Shown here: positions 19,400 through 29,197 of the stretch, piece after piece
Layout of the letters: each line of letters begins with the position of its first letter
How positions within the stretch are numbered: position 1 is the first letter of the stretch
From: Algoriphagus limi
GTDB taxonomy: Bacteria > Bacteroidota > Bacteroidia > Cytophagales > Cyclobacteriaceae
Assembly: GCF_024919275.1 (NCBI RefSeq)
Contig: NZ_JANWGH010000002.1
Coordinates: 62,001-126,000, forward strand
Length of the DNA: 64,000 nt
Reading direction: 5' to 3'
The notes under the pieces: model-generated
Told to the model about the DNA's origin: nothing
Seen by the model: only the letters and a program-made list of their open reading frames with translations
The model's database searches: none
Position numbers and translations under genes: made by a program

Positions 19400-19405
19400 A
19401 AAATC

Positions 19406-20347
19406 ATGTCTGAGTATTTTCTCTTAGCTGTTGGTTTGGGCGTACTATTGCTCGGCGGAAAATTCCTTGTAGACGGAGCTTCGGGGATTGCTGTCAAACT
19501 TGGAATGAGTGCTGGCTTAATTGGTTTGACCATTGTAGCTTTTGGTACCTCTGCCCCAGAACTCCTGGTAAGTGTGAATGCTGCTCTCAAAGGAAACAGT
19601 GAGATTTCCATTGGAAATGTTGTAGGTTCAAATATTGCCAATATAGGTCTAGTTCTAGGATTAAGTGGGCTTTTTTATCCTACAAAAATCAACAGAAGGC
19701 ACATACGTTTTGAATACCTCATTACACTTTTGGTCACAGGTCTCTTTTTTATTTTAAGCTTGAACGGAAGTGTAGAGCGATGGGAAGGAATCCTTTTGTT
19801 TGTCCTTTTTATAGTCTTCAATTTTTATCTTTTCTGGTTGGAAAAAAAAGGAGCCGCAAAGCAATTCAAAGAAGTAGAAGAAGAAATCGAACAGGTAAAA
19901 AAGCTCTCTTGGTGGATGGCGCTAGGACTATTCTTTGGAGGAATCGTAGGCTTGTATTTTGGTTCAGAACTCTTGGTTGAAAATGCGGTACTGATCTCCA
20001 GAAATTACGGGGTTTCAGAACGGATTATTGGAGTAACCATCATTGCTATTGGAACAAGTCTCCCGGAATTAATCACATCTGTAATGGCTGCAATAGCCAA
20101 AGAAACTGATATGGCTCTCGGAAATATTCTTGGAAGTAATATCATGAACATCCTTTCTATCATAGGATTGACTGCCATTATCGAACCAATAGGAGTTGCT
20201 GAGGCGTTCCTCAAGGTGGATTTTTGGTGGATGCTTGGGATTACGGTTCTGCTCTTTCCTTTGATGAGAACCAAAATGCAAATTTCGAAATTTGAAGGTT
20301 CAATTTTACTCATAGCCTACGCTGCATACATGTTCTTCCTACTATGA
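19406..20347 (+). CDS. Ca2+/Na+ exchanger family membrane protein (YrbG-like)
   Basis: This 313-residue CaCA-family antiporter has about ten hydrophobic helices in two halves. Each half has the ion-binding repeat: GTSAPELLVSVNAAL with GNVVGSNIANIG in the first, and GTSLPELITSVMAAI with GNILGSNIMNI in the second. A charged cytoplasmic loop (about residues 150-170) divides the halves. The ATGA at its end overlaps the start of the next small membrane protein, suggesting coupled expression. Confidence 0.9.
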   Translation: MSEYFLLAVGLGVLLLGGKFLVDGASGIAVKLGMSAGLIGLTIVAFGTSAPELLVSVNAALKGNSEISIGNVVGSNIANIGLVLGLSGLFYPTKINRRHIRFEYLITLLVTGLFFILSLNGSVERWEGILLFVLFIVFNFYLFWLEKKGAAKQFKEVEEEIEQVKKLSWWMALGLFFGGIVGLYFGSELLVENAVLISRNYGVSERIIGVTIIAIGTSLPELITSVMAAIAKETDMALGNILGSNIMNILSIIGLTAIIEPIGVAEAFLKVDFWWMLGITVLLFPLMRTKMQISKFEGSILLIAYAAYMFFLL

Positions 20348-20802
20348 ATGAATCATTGATCAGTTTAATCGGGATTTATTTTTTAGGCTATTTCAAATTT
20401 ATTGCTGGACCTATTCTGGTTCCTGCAGCAGGGTTTGGAGTAGGAACAACCATTTTTATAACTGTATCCAGCATGATGTCAAGCGTTTTTATTTTCACCT
20501 TGATCGGTAAAAAATTCAAGAAAAAACTCCTGCTTAGATTTCGGAAGAAAAAACCCGTATTTACTTCCCGAAATAGAAAAATTGTGACTGTTTGGAAAAA
20601 GTATGGTGAAATTGGAATTGCTTTCCTCACTCCTTTGATTTTGACGCCTATTGGAGGAACATTGATATTAGTTTCATTTGGTAGCAAAAAACGTAGAATC
20701 TACTTCCACATGTTCTGGAGCGCTCTTTTTTGGGCAACAATTTTTAGCTTTTCGATTGACAAACTCCTTCAAATTCCGATTTTAAACAGTCTATTAGGGT
20801 AA
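20344..20802 (+). CDS. Small membrane protein, unknown function
   Basis: This 152-residue protein has about four hydrophobic segments with a strongly basic loop in the middle (KKFKKKLLLRFRKKKP). The segment WKKYGEIGIAFLTPLILTPIGG resembles the small multidrug export/DedA-like membrane families, but the match is weak and I do not assign it. Its ATG overlaps the exchanger stop by 4 nt, so the two are coupled. Its 3' end overlaps the convergent sdaA gene by 9 nt. Confidence 0.7.
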   Translation: MNESLISLIGIYFLGYFKFIAGPILVPAAGFGVGTTIFITVSSMMSSVFIFTLIGKKFKKKLLLRFRKKKPVFTSRNRKIVTVWKKYGEIGIAFLTPLILTPIGGTLILVSFGSKKRRIYFHMFWSALFWATIFSFSIDKLLQIPILNSLLG

Positions 20803-21699
20803 TTCCTCATCAGGTAGAATTTCAATATCTTGGATTAAAACCCGCTTAGATATTTCCTGGCCAGTCAAAGTTGCTGCCAAGCCTCCCAGAGCCGTCTCTT
20901 TATATCGGCTTTCCATAGAAGCTCCAATTTCTCCCATTGCCTCCACACACTCATCCACTGGAATCACTGCACTCACGCTGGCTAAGGCTATTTGTGCAGA
21001 GCTAAACGCAATACTTGCAGCACTTGCGTTTCTAACAACACAAGGAACTTCCACTAAGCCCGCAACCGGATCACAGACCAAACCCAACATACATTGAATA
21101 GTAATCGCAACTGCATTAAATACCTGGTCAATGGTTCCACCCAAACAAAAAACAATTGCTCCTGCCGCCATTGCAGCAGCAGAGCCCGTTTCAGCCTGAC
21201 AGCCTCCAACTGCACCTGCCAAACTTGCTTTTTGCTCAATAATCAAAGCAATCCCAGCTCCAACCAACAAACCTTTGATAATCTGATCATCTGATAGGGC
21301 ATGAATTTCCTGAAGTGTTACCATAGTTCCTGGAAGGATTCCAGAAGCACCTGCAGTAGGTGCTGCCACTACTCTTCCCATGCATGAATTTACCTCTTTC
21401 GCCGCCAAAGCTCTTGAAATCAGCTTTTGAAATTCAGGAGACAAAACAGTAAGCGGATGATTGAAAACTTTTTTTGCACCATTATCAATCATTCCAGATC
21501 GAGACTTCATATCCTTTTCAAGTCCAGTATGGACAGCATCCTTCATGACTTGATATGCATGCAAAAGGCCTTCTTGGATTTTTTCTGGAGTAGCTCCTTT
21601 TTGCTCACATTCATATGCAACGACGGATTCATCTAGACTCTCTCCGTGAGATTCACAATAGGACTTCCAATCCTTGAAACTGGTAAATAAAAAACACAT
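20794..21699 (-). CDS. sdaA: L-serine ammonia-lyase, iron-sulfur, alpha-chain type
   Basis: This 301-residue protein matches the alpha chain of the [4Fe-4S] L-serine dehydratase, which converts serine to pyruvate and ammonia. Conserved cysteines appear in GGCQAETGSA, GLVCDPVAG and VPCVVRNA, with SCMGRVVAAPTAGASG upstream. It has no N-terminal beta or ACT domain, so it is the split form; a beta-chain gene is not in the window. The gene stands alone. Confidence 0.88.
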   Translation of the reverse strand: MCFLFTSFKDWKSYCESHGESLDESVVAYECEQKGATPEKIQEGLLHAYQVMKDAVHTGLEKDMKSRSGMIDNGAKKVFNHPLTVLSPEFQKLISRALAAKEVNSCMGRVVAAPTAGASGILPGTMVTLQEIHALSDDQIIKGLLVGAGIALIIEQKASLAGAVGGCQAETGSAAAMAAGAIVFCLGGTIDQVFNAVAITIQCMLGLVCDPVAGLVEVPCVVRNASAASIAFSSAQIALASVSAVIPVDECVEAMGEIGASMESRYKETALGGLAATLTGQEISKRVLIQDIEILPDEELP

Positions 21700-21834
21700 G
21701 GCTATTTGGGTTTATAAATTCAAGCTAATCTTATCCGAAAATTCAATTAGCCGTACTTTTTATCACGAGTCTAAACTCTTACTTTTAAATTTCAGTTAAA
21801 TACTTTAACCAAAAATAGGTTAATATTTCCTCAT

Positions 21835-22569
21835 ATGAAGTTTCTAAAATCATTATTGCTCTTAGGGATCGCTGGCGCCTTAATTTTACAGGAAGCTCAT
21901 GCCCAGCGTGAAGATGCTGGAAACTACGACTATGACAAAGAATTTGTTTTTGGCTTAAATAAAAATACCAACGGAGGACTTATTGGAGGCTTCTCATTTA
22001 AGCTTGGGACAAGGATAACAGATGATCAGTTTAGTTTCTTTGCTCTTGAACTTTCAAATGTCAAAAATCCAAAAGAAGTCAGATATAATACCGTTTTAGG
22101 CAATAGCTACATTTTTGGAAAATCGAATTACCTCTATTCCATCCGCCCACAATATGGTCGTGAAGTGATTTTATTCAAAAAGGCACCAAACCAAGGAGTC
22201 CAAGTTTCTGCCTTAGCGGCTGTAGGGCCAAGTATTGGATTAATCGCACCCTATTATATAGAATATGCCATCAATCGATTGGAGACTGTACGAGAGCAAT
22301 ATGATCACGAAATCCATCAAAGTCGATTCAATATTTTAGGAACCGGTCGTTTGTTTGAAGGACTGGGACAATCCCAGTTGGCAATAGGAGCAAATGCTAA
22401 AGCTGCGGTCAACCTAGAATTTGGTGTATTTCGAAGCAACGTGACCGGCTTGGAACTTGGATACATGATTGAGGGTTTCAACAAAGAAATTCCACTGATC
22501 CCTACAACGGAAAATAGACAGGTTTTTCAATCCGTTTATTTTACTTTCTACTATGGGTTCAGAAAATAG
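21835..22569 (+). CDS. Exported, probably outer-membrane barrel-like protein
   Basis: This 244-residue protein has a signal peptide ending near HAQ (residues 22-24) and then alternating hydrophobic/polar strands with aromatic ends, closing in VYFTFYYGFRK, which looks like a barrel-terminating strand. No enzyme motif is visible. It resembles conserved Bacteroidota exported proteins without a known role. It is 54 nt upstream of lipA on the same strand. Confidence 0.65.
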   Translation: MKFLKSLLLLGIAGALILQEAHAQREDAGNYDYDKEFVFGLNKNTNGGLIGGFSFKLGTRITDDQFSFFALELSNVKNPKEVRYNTVLGNSYIFGKSNYLYSIRPQYGREVILFKKAPNQGVQVSALAAVGPSIGLIAPYYIEYAINRLETVREQYDHEIHQSRFNILGTGRLFEGLGQSQLAIGANAKAAVNLEFGVFRSNVTGLELGYMIEGFNKEIPLIPTTENRQVFQSVYFTFYYGFRK

Positions 22570-22623
22570 AGAACTGGTTTTTCCCAGAATATCACCTAAT
22601 TTTGACCTGAAAAATCTACAGAT

Positions 22624-23502
22624 ATGATAGAATTACCCGTAATATCCGAAGAAGCAACTCGAAGAAAAAAGCCAGATTGGTTGAGAGTGAAACTTCCTGT
22701 GGGTAAAGAATACGCCAAAGTCCGCAAATTGGTGGACCAGCATAAACTCCACACCATCTGCGAAAGCGGAAATTGTCCCAATATGGGTGAGTGTTGGGGA
22801 GCTGGCACAGCTACTTTTATGATTTTGGGAAATGTTTGTACTCGTTCTTGTTCGTTTTGTGCGGTGGCTACAGGAAGACCACCTGAGTATGATGAAGATG
22901 AGCCAAGAAGAGTGGCAGAAGCAATCAAACTCATGGGTGTAAAACATGCGGTAATCACCTCCGTAAACCGTGACGAATTGAAGGATAGAGGCGCGGAAAT
23001 TTGGTATCAAACTGTAGTAAAGACTAAAGAACTTTCTCCAGAGACAACTATAGAAACGCTAATCCCTGATGTAAAAGCAAATTGGGATGCACTGTATAGA
23101 ATGATCAGCGGTGGACAAGAAGTGGTTTCTCATAATATGGAAACAGTAGAAAGCCTTTATCGACGAGTTCGACCGCAAGCCAAATATGCCCGCTCACTTG
23201 AGCAAATCAAGCTTACAAAGGAATATGGTAAGCGAACCAAAACCGGAATCATGCTGGGACTTGGAGAAACGAAAGAGGAGGTCTACAAGGCAATGGATGA
23301 CTTGGTAGCACACGGATGTGACATCTTGACTTTGGGGCAGTATTTACAGCCTACCAAAATGCACATTGAAGTGGCGGAATTTATTCATCCAGACCTATTT
23401 GAGCATTATCGAGAAGAAGGGTTAAAACGAGGATTAAAATATGTAGAGTCTGGACCATTAGTTCGCTCTTCATACCACGCCGAACGTCACGTAAACGTAT
23501 AA
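22624..23502 (+). CDS. lipA: Lipoyl synthase
   Basis: This 292-residue radical SAM enzyme inserts two sulfurs into octanoyl groups on lipoyl domains. The auxiliary cluster cysteines C46, C51 and C57 ([12 protein letters not shown]) and the radical SAM cysteines C72, C76 and C79 (CTRSCSFC) are all present. The end of the protein has the conserved [11 protein letters not shown] serine. Length is normal. Confidence 0.96.
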   Translation: MIELPVISEEATRRKKPDWLRVKLPVGKEYAKVRKLVDQHKLHTICESGNCPNMGECWGAGTATFMILGNVCTRSCSFCAVATGRPPEYDEDEPRRVAEAIKLMGVKHAVITSVNRDELKDRGAEIWYQTVVKTKELSPETTIETLIPDVKANWDALYRMISGGQEVVSHNMETVESLYRRVRPQAKYARSLEQIKLTKEYGKRTKTGIMLGLGETKEEVYKAMDDLVAHGCDILTLGQYLQPTKMHIEVAEFIHPDLFEHYREEGLKRGLKYVESGPLVRSSYHAERHVNV

Positions 23503-23541
23503 ATGAGAAAGCCATCTATCCAGATGGCTTTCTCATTTATT
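23501..23541 (+). terminator. Terminator after lipA
   Basis: A long stem AATGAGAAAGCCATCT / AGATGGCTTTCTCATT with a 4-nt loop begins at the lipA stop codon. The T-rich tail is moderate. Confidence 0.88.
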
Positions 23542-23602
23542 TTCATTTCTTTCTTGATTTGAAAACCTTTAATCCAAGTCAGCAATCTCCTATTCTTAAA
23601 AT

Positions 23603-23628
23603 GAAAAAAGCTACTAATCAGTAGCTTT
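23603..23628 (-). terminator. Terminator overlapping the panB stop
   Basis: On the minus strand the stem AAAGCTAC / GTAGCTTT with a 6-nt loop is followed by a T-run. The panB stop codon lies in the loop. Confidence 0.8.
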
Positions 23629-24439
23629 CAGAGTCGTTCGGGAATTTCCGATCTTTTACGTCTTTTATATAATTTTGAAACGCCTCGGTCATGATAGACT
23701 GCAAATCAGCGTATTGACGTAAAAATCTAGGCTTAAATTCTTGAGTAATTCCAAGCATATCATGCATCACCAAAACCTGACCATCTACATCAGGCCCTGC
23801 ACCAATTCCAATCACGGGAATACGTACACTTTCAGCAACTTTTTTGGCTAAAGAAGCAGGGATTTTTTCAAGAACAATCGCAAAGCAGCCGCATTCCTCG
23901 AGCAACTTAGCGTCTTCCAATAATTTTTGAGCTTCAGCCTCCTCCTTTGCACGGACGGTGTATGTTCCAAATTTATAGATGGACTGTGGAGTCAATCCCA
24001 AATGTCCCATCACCGGCACACCAGCACTCAAAATTCGACTGACTGACTCTTTAATTTCGGAGCCTCCTTCTACTTTCACTGCATGAGCTCCTGATTCCTT
24101 CATAATCCGAATAGCTGATCGTAATGCTTCAGAGCTATTGCCTTGATAATGTCCAAATGGAATATCCACCACAATAAATGCCCGACGAACAGCCCGAACC
24201 ACAGATGAAGCATGATAGATCATCTGATCCAAAGTAATAGGTAAAGTGGTTTCGTGACCAGCCATTACATTGGAGGCTGAATCCCCTACTAACACTATAT
24301 CAATCCCTGCCCGGTCCACAATAGTTGACATAGAATAATCATAGGCCGTCAACATGGATATTTTTTCACCCCTATCTTTCATTTCCTGAAGGATATGGGT
24401 AGTCACCCGTTTAATTGATGAGGTTGCGTGAACAGACAT
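23618..24439 (-). CDS. panB: 3-methyl-2-oxobutanoate hydroxymethyltransferase
   Basis: This 273-residue enzyme starts pantothenate and CoA synthesis by making ketopantoate. The [28 protein letters not shown] and VKVEGG segments are PanB signatures, and [14 protein letters not shown] near residue 210 is also typical. It is 5 nt downstream of the PyrR-like gene on the same strand. Confidence 0.95.
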   Translation of the reverse strand: MSVHATSSIKRVTTHILQEMKDRGEKISMLTAYDYSMSTIVDRAGIDIVLVGDSASNVMAGHETTLPITLDQMIYHASSVVRAVRRAFIVVDIPFGHYQGNSSEALRSAIRIMKESGAHAVKVEGGSEIKESVSRILSAGVPVMGHLGLTPQSIYKFGTYTVRAKEEAEAQKLLEDAKLLEECGCFAIVLEKIPASLAKKVAESVRIPVIGIGAGPDVDGQVLVMHDMLGITQEFKPRFLRQYADLQSIMTEAFQNYIKDVKDRKFPNDSESY

Positions 24440-24444
24440 ATTTT

Positions 24445-24936
24445 TTAGAGAAGGTGTACTGAAAATTGCGGACCGGAAAGATCTACGCGAATATGTTCAT
24501 TGAGTGTGGTAGCGAGTTCATAACCGGTATAATCAGGTCTCAGGGGAAAAAGCCCATGTTCCCGATTTACTAATACTGCCAATTCCATTTTACTGATATC
24601 CTCTTCCAGAAATGGCTTCATGGCATACGCCACAGTTCTACCGGTATTGAGTACATCATCGACCAAAATCAAGGTCTTACCAGTTAATTCCAGTTCTTTT
24701 GAAAGTGTGATTTTGGACTGGGAGACATTGGATTTGTCAAGTTGTACTTCCAACTCCTCTACAGAAAGATCCGAAATCGCTTTTAGCTCTTTTGAAAGAA
24801 GCTCCGATAGGATCAAACCCATACCTGAAATTCCAGCAAACACAACTCCTGAAGTATGGAGGTTTCGCTCATAAATCTCATAAGCCATTCGGGTGACTTT
24901 CTGCCGGATCTGTTTGTCATTGAGAACTTCGCTCAT
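24445..24936 (-). CDS. PyrR-like phosphoribosyltransferase family protein
   Basis: This 163-residue type I PRTase has the PRPP loop [13 protein letters not shown] at residues 89-101 and the [17 protein letters not shown] segment that resembles PyrR. PyrR proteins have uracil PRTase activity and may regulate pyr mRNA; no pyr genes are nearby, so a regulatory role is unsupported here. It is 5 nt upstream of panB. Confidence 0.75.
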   Translation of the reverse strand: MSEVLNDKQIRQKVTRMAYEIYERNLHTSGVVFAGISGMGLILSELLSKELKAISDLSVEELEVQLDKSNVSQSKITLSKELELTGKTLILVDDVLNTGRTVAYAMKPFLEEDISKMELAVLVNREHGLFPLRPDYTGYELATTLNEHIRVDLSGPQFSVHLL

Positions 24937-24992
24937 GGGTAATTATTAAGTTTGAAAATTAGGCCTATTTGATTTGCTATCAAAATCCTTAA

Positions 24993-25919
24993 CTATCGAT
25001 GGGTATCTTCTTCGTTTAAAATATTCAAATAACTGTTGTAACGACTTGGATGAATTAAACCTTCTTCCAGTTTTTGTAAAACCACACATCCTGGTTCATT
25101 TACATGGCGACAATTATGGAATTTACATTGCCCCAGATAAGCTCGCATTTCTGGAATGTAATGTGAAAGCTCATTCTCCTCAATATCCAAAATCCCAAAC
25201 TCCTTAATTCCAGGTGTGTCAATGATATCACCACCTTCCGGCAATTCAAAAAGTTCGGCAAAAGTTGTTGTATGCACACCTTTACTGCTAAACTTTGAAA
25301 CTTGTTTGGTAGGTTGGGCTGCTTGAGGCACCAACTTATTTAGTAAAGTAGATTTCCCAACACCAGAATGACCTGACACCAGGGTGGATTTACCTTTCAG
25401 TAAATCCCGAAACTTTTGAGACAAATCACTATCCTGCTCTGCAGAAATTTCAATCACCGGATACCCTAGAGGCTCATAGATATCATGTAACTCCTTCAGC
25501 CATTTCTTCCCTTTCTCAGTATCTCCATAAAGGTCCATTTTGTTGACCACCAATAACGCCGGAATTCGGAAACTCTCGGTACTGACCAAAAAGCGATCAA
25601 TAAAACCCAAAGAGGTTCTAGGCTGCTCCATGGTTACTAGAAGCATAGCTTGATCTAAATTACTGGCAATGATATGTGAAAAATGCTGCTTTCGGGTGGA
25701 CTTTCGAATGACGTAATTTTCCCTGGGAAGAATAGAGCTAATCACCGCCGTCGACTGCCCTTCCTCCTCATCCATTTCTACCCAGTCTCCAACTGCAATC
25801 GGGTTTGTTAATTTCAAATCGTCTTGCTTGAATTTCCCTTTCAGCCTGGCCTGAATATATTTTTCATCAACCTTGACGGTATACCAACTTCCAGTAGATT
25901 TTATGACCCTGCCTTTCAT
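24993..25919 (-). CDS. rsgA: Ribosome small subunit-dependent GTPase A
   Basis: This 308-residue circularly permuted GTPase aids 30S maturation. It has an N-terminal OB-fold (about residues 1-70) and then G motifs in permuted order: NKMD at 126-129, GHSGVGKST at 183-191 and DTPG at 234-237. The zinc site C265, C270, H272 and C278 follows. Its ATG is 1 nt after the stop of waaA, so they are cotranscribed. Confidence 0.95.
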   Translation of the reverse strand: MKGRVIKSTGSWYTVKVDEKYIQARLKGKFKQDDLKLTNPIAVGDWVEMDEEEGQSTAVISSILPRENYVIRKSTRKQHFSHIIASNLDQAMLLVTMEQPRTSLGFIDRFLVSTESFRIPALLVVNKMDLYGDTEKGKKWLKELHDIYEPLGYPVIEISAEQDSDLSQKFRDLLKGKSTLVSGHSGVGKSTLLNKLVPQAAQPTKQVSKFSSKGVHTTTFAELFELPEGGDIIDTPGIKEFGILDIEENELSHYIPEMRAYLGQCKFHNCRHVNEPGCVVLQKLEEGLIHPSRYNSYLNILNEEDTHR

Positions 25920-25920
25920 T

Positions 25921-27156
25921 TCACTGCAATTTACGGGTTAATTCATAGATTTTTTCGGCCGCACCCAGATTGGATTGAACCCAATCCCGAGCTGCTTTTT
26001 GGGAATGGGAATGAAAATCTAAAGAAGATAATCGTTCAAAAACACCTGCCAATTCCTTTTGATCCTTCACTTCAAAACCACAACCTTTTTCTATCGCTTC
26101 CAAGGCTTCAGGGAATTTCCCGGCTTTTTTTACTTTCCCAAATACTACAGGAACCCCAAATCCAATGGGCTCTAAAATATTATGAAGACCTGAACCAAAA
26201 GCCCCTCCTACATAAGCTATGTAAGCAAATTGGTAGAGAGAGGAAAGCATCCCAATCGTGTTGATAAATAAAACTGAAGAAGACTTTGTTGAGTCCCAAC
26301 TGGTATAGAATTGAGAAGGAAGGTTGATTTTTGCTTTCCATTTTTCCAAAGGTTCTGGATTCATACTATGAGGAGCAATCAGCCAACAATAATCAGGGAG
26401 AGAATTGATAAGTGGAATAAGAATCTCCATGTCTTCTTCCCAAACAGACCCAAGTACAATTGTTTTTTTGTTTCCTATCCAAGATTTTATCCTAGGGAAA
26501 TCTTGAGGAGAATTTGCTATAGCAGCTACTCGATCAAATCTGGTGTCCCCAACTCTTGTGAAGTCCGTAAACCCAATTTTGTAAAGCAATTCACCGCTTT
26601 TCTCATTTTGTGTGAATATGTGATCGAAAAAGAATAAAGGCTTCCGGAAAAACCCCTTCCTTTTGAAATACACTTGATCCTCCCTAAAACTGGCAGAAAT
26701 CAAGTAAAGAGGGATTTTACGATGGGAAATCTCATTTAAGAATTGATACCAAAGATCATACTTGACAAAAAAAACAAGGTTTGGACGAACAATATCCAGA
26801 AACTTTCGGACATGACTAACTCTATCTAATGGCAAATAAACCACTCCATCTAAATCCTGATCTTTTCGCTTAACAACTGGGTCGTATCCTGAAGGCGAAA
26901 AAAAAGTAACCAAAATATTGGTCTCGGGTTGTTTTCGCTTCCATAAATGGATCAAAGGTTTTGCCTGCTCAAACTCCCCTAAGGAAGCGACATGAATCCA
27001 AACCAATTCCCCTTCATGAGATTCCCTAAATTTTTGGAGATTTGTATACAAACCCTTTCTCCCTTTGACAAAAGAAGCCAGCCTTGGTGAAAAAAAAGCC
27101 GCAAGTGGCAGAAGCCCATCAAGTATCCAGAGCACCAATCGGTAAATCCAAACCAT
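25921..27156 (-). CDS. waaA: 3-deoxy-D-manno-octulosonic acid transferase
   Basis: This 411-residue GT-B glycosyltransferase adds Kdo to lipid A at the inner membrane. An N-terminal hydrophobic anchor is followed by GELVWIHVASLGEFEQAKPL, VTFFSPSGY, LVFFVKYDLWYQFL and, in the C-terminal half, AYVGGAFGSGLHNILEP, all WaaA/KdtA signatures. It is the first gene of a waaA-rsgA transcript. Confidence 0.92.
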   Translation of the reverse strand: MVWIYRLVLWILDGLLPLAAFFSPRLASFVKGRKGLYTNLQKFRESHEGELVWIHVASLGEFEQAKPLIHLWKRKQPETNILVTFFSPSGYDPVVKRKDQDLDGVVYLPLDRVSHVRKFLDIVRPNLVFFVKYDLWYQFLNEISHRKIPLYLISASFREDQVYFKRKGFFRKPLFFFDHIFTQNEKSGELLYKIGFTDFTRVGDTRFDRVAAIANSPQDFPRIKSWIGNKKTIVLGSVWEEDMEILIPLINSLPDYCWLIAPHSMNPEPLEKWKAKINLPSQFYTSWDSTKSSSVLFINTIGMLSSLYQFAYIAYVGGAFGSGLHNILEPIGFGVPVVFGKVKKAGKFPEALEAIEKGCGFEVKDQKELAGVFERLSSLDFHSHSQKAARDWVQSNLGAAEKIYELTRKLQ

Positions 27157-27324
27157 GGCTAAAATTAGCTTTTATCAAGGGAACAACGACCCTACTTATG
27201 TATTAAAAAGTTAAAGCTCAGATTTTTTTCAAAAAATGAGCGTACAATTTGTTGATTCAGCTCAAAAATTTCTATTTTCAAAGTTACCGTTTTAGACTAG
27301 TCCCACGCGAATCGAAATTTTAGA

Positions 27325-27810
27325 ATGATTAAAGTATTATTTGTCTGTTTAGGTAATATCTGCAGATCTCCTTTGGCCGAAGCCATTTTCAATGACAAAG
27401 TCAAGAAGCTCGGCATTGGGCCTTACTTCAAAAGTGATAGCGCAGGGACTTCTGATTACCACATAGGAGAATTACCTGATGAGCGAACCATTAAATGTGC
27501 TCAAGTGAACAATATCAAAATCAACCATCGGGGTAGACAAGTTAACCGGATTGATTTCAGAGAGTTTGATTACATCCTAGCCATGGACCATCAAAATCTT
27601 CAAAACCTAAACCTTATGAAATCAAAGTATGGTTTTGAGCAAAAGGAGATTTTTTTGATTCGGGATTTTGTGGAAGGAAGCCAAGGAAATCCTGTACCAG
27701 ATCCATATTACGGTGGAGAGGAAGGTTTTCATGAAATTTACAGAATCCTTGATGAAGCAATCGATCATTTTTTAAATACTATTCAGGAGCGTCATCAAAT
27801 TTATGCTTGA
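27325..27810 (+). CDS. Low molecular weight protein tyrosine phosphatase
   Basis: This 161-residue phosphatase has the catalytic CX5RS loop CLGNICRS at residues 8-15 and the general-acid loop DPYYGG with D126. It overlaps the downstream fructosamine-kinase homologue by 8 nt. As I recall, some bacterial low-Mr PTPases next to such kinases remove phosphate from ribulosamine 5-phosphate adducts on proteins, so a deglycation role is possible besides phosphotyrosine hydrolysis. Confidence 0.9.
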   Translation: MIKVLFVCLGNICRSPLAEAIFNDKVKKLGIGPYFKSDSAGTSDYHIGELPDERTIKCAQVNNIKINHRGRQVNRIDFREFDYILAMDHQNLQNLNLMKSKYGFEQKEIFLIRDFVEGSQGNPVPDPYYGGEEGFHEIYRILDEAIDHFLNTIQERHQIYA

Positions 27811-28675
27811 CCTAAATGGGATCTATGAACAAGTGCTTTTCGAAAGCCTAGGTCCCATGGCAGAATTTAAATCTGCCAATCTTATAGCAGCAGGTAATCA
27901 TAATCAAGGTATCAGAATTGGCAGTTCAGAAGGAATTTTTTTTCTCAAACTGAATTTTGATCATGAAAAAGATATTCTGGTTCGGGAGGCCCAAGGTTTA
28001 GATTTACTCCGAAAATCAACCTTTTTAAAAGTCCCGGAAGTATATGGATATGGAAGAGTCGAAGACTACAATTACCTGCTTACGGAGTTTATTCCTGGAG
28101 GTAGAAAGGCCTCAAATTATTGGGAAAATCTAGGAATCGGGCTTGCCCACCTACATCTCACCCAACAGGAATACTTTGGTTTAGATCAGGATAATTTTAT
28201 CGCATCTCTCTACCAAAAGAACTTACATTCGGACAATTGGCTTGACTTTTTTATTGAACAGCGCTTAGAACCACTTCTTGGAAAAGCCTATTTTGACCGA
28301 CTTATACCTTTGGATTTTCTTAAAAAATTCCAGGAAATCTACCCCAAACTTCAAGATATTTTCCCTGAAGAGTCCCCTTCCCTAGTTCATGGTGATTTGT
28401 GGTCAGGGAATGTCATCATTCATGAAGATGGACAACCTTGCTTGATAGATCCAGCTGTTTATTTTGGCCATCGCGAAATGGATTTGGCTTTCAGCAGACT
28501 TTTTGGAGGGTTTGACTCCCAATTTTATGAAGCCTATGAATCTGTACTTCCAATGGCGCCAGGTTTTGAAAACCGAATAGGTGTGTATAATCTTTATCCG
28601 CTTTTAGTTCATCTTAATTTATTTGGAACAGCTTACCTTCCCGGAATAGAAAAGATCGTCAATCGCTTTCAATAA
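27803..28675 (+). CDS. Fructosamine/ketosamine 3-kinase family protein
   Basis: This 290-residue aminoglycoside-phosphotransferase-fold kinase has the catalytic HGDLWSGN at residues 196-203 and the metal-binding LIDPAVYFGHREMDLAF (D216). These features mark the FN3K family, which phosphorylates sugar-amine adducts on proteins so that they fall off. It overlaps the phosphatase gene by 8 nt and the GNAT gene by 1 nt, forming a tight three-gene operon. Confidence 0.88.
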   Translation: MLDLNGIYEQVLFESLGPMAEFKSANLIAAGNHNQGIRIGSSEGIFFLKLNFDHEKDILVREAQGLDLLRKSTFLKVPEVYGYGRVEDYNYLLTEFIPGGRKASNYWENLGIGLAHLHLTQQEYFGLDQDNFIASLYQKNLHSDNWLDFFIEQRLEPLLGKAYFDRLIPLDFLKKFQEIYPKLQDIFPEESPSLVHGDLWSGNVIIHEDGQPCLIDPAVYFGHREMDLAFSRLFGGFDSQFYEAYESVLPMAPGFENRIGVYNLYPLLVHLNLFGTAYLPGIEKIVNRFQ

Positions 28676-29172
28676 TGAGCCTAGAAATCCGTCCTTACCA
28701 AACTGCCGACTCTGAAGCTATTTGGGCGATCATTAATGACTCCATAGCAAACACTTCTCACAATTATGACTATTTCCCAAAAACACTGGAAGAAGTGCAG
28801 AAAAACTTTGATGATAAAATAAAGGAAGGTTACCCCATATTGGTAGGGACTTTATTGGGCAAAGTCTGCGGTTACGCCACTTATGGTAAATTCCGGGCAA
28901 AACCCGGATATAATCGAAGCCTCGAACACACCATCTATCTGAATTCGGAAGCCCAAGGACAAGGATTTGGTACTGAATTGATGAAACACCTAATCACTAT
29001 TGCCAAATCCCAAGGATATCACGTTATGATTGCTGGGATGGACTCTGAAAATACAGGAAGTTACCGCTTTCATGAACGTTTGGGCTTCAAGGAAGTAGCT
29101 AGAATTCCAGAAGTTGCATTTAAATTCGACAAGTGGTTAACCCTGGTCTTTATGCAACTTATTTTAGAATAA
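28675..29172 (+). CDS. GNAT-family N-acetyltransferase (phosphinothricin acetyltransferase-like)
   Basis: This 165-residue protein has the acetyl-CoA binding segment AQGQGFGTELMKHLI (about residues 97-111) and an EHTIYLNSE strand like the PAT/Bar subgroup. Its ATG overlaps the stop of the upstream kinase gene (TAATG). The substrate is not predictable. Confidence 0.85.
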   Translation: MSLEIRPYQTADSEAIWAIINDSIANTSHNYDYFPKTLEEVQKNFDDKIKEGYPILVGTLLGKVCGYATYGKFRAKPGYNRSLEHTIYLNSEAQGQGFGTELMKHLITIAKSQGYHVMIAGMDSENTGSYRFHERLGFKEVARIPEVAFKFDKWLTLVFMQLILE

Positions 29173-29197
29173 AACTCTTCAATCGATATTAAAGGGA

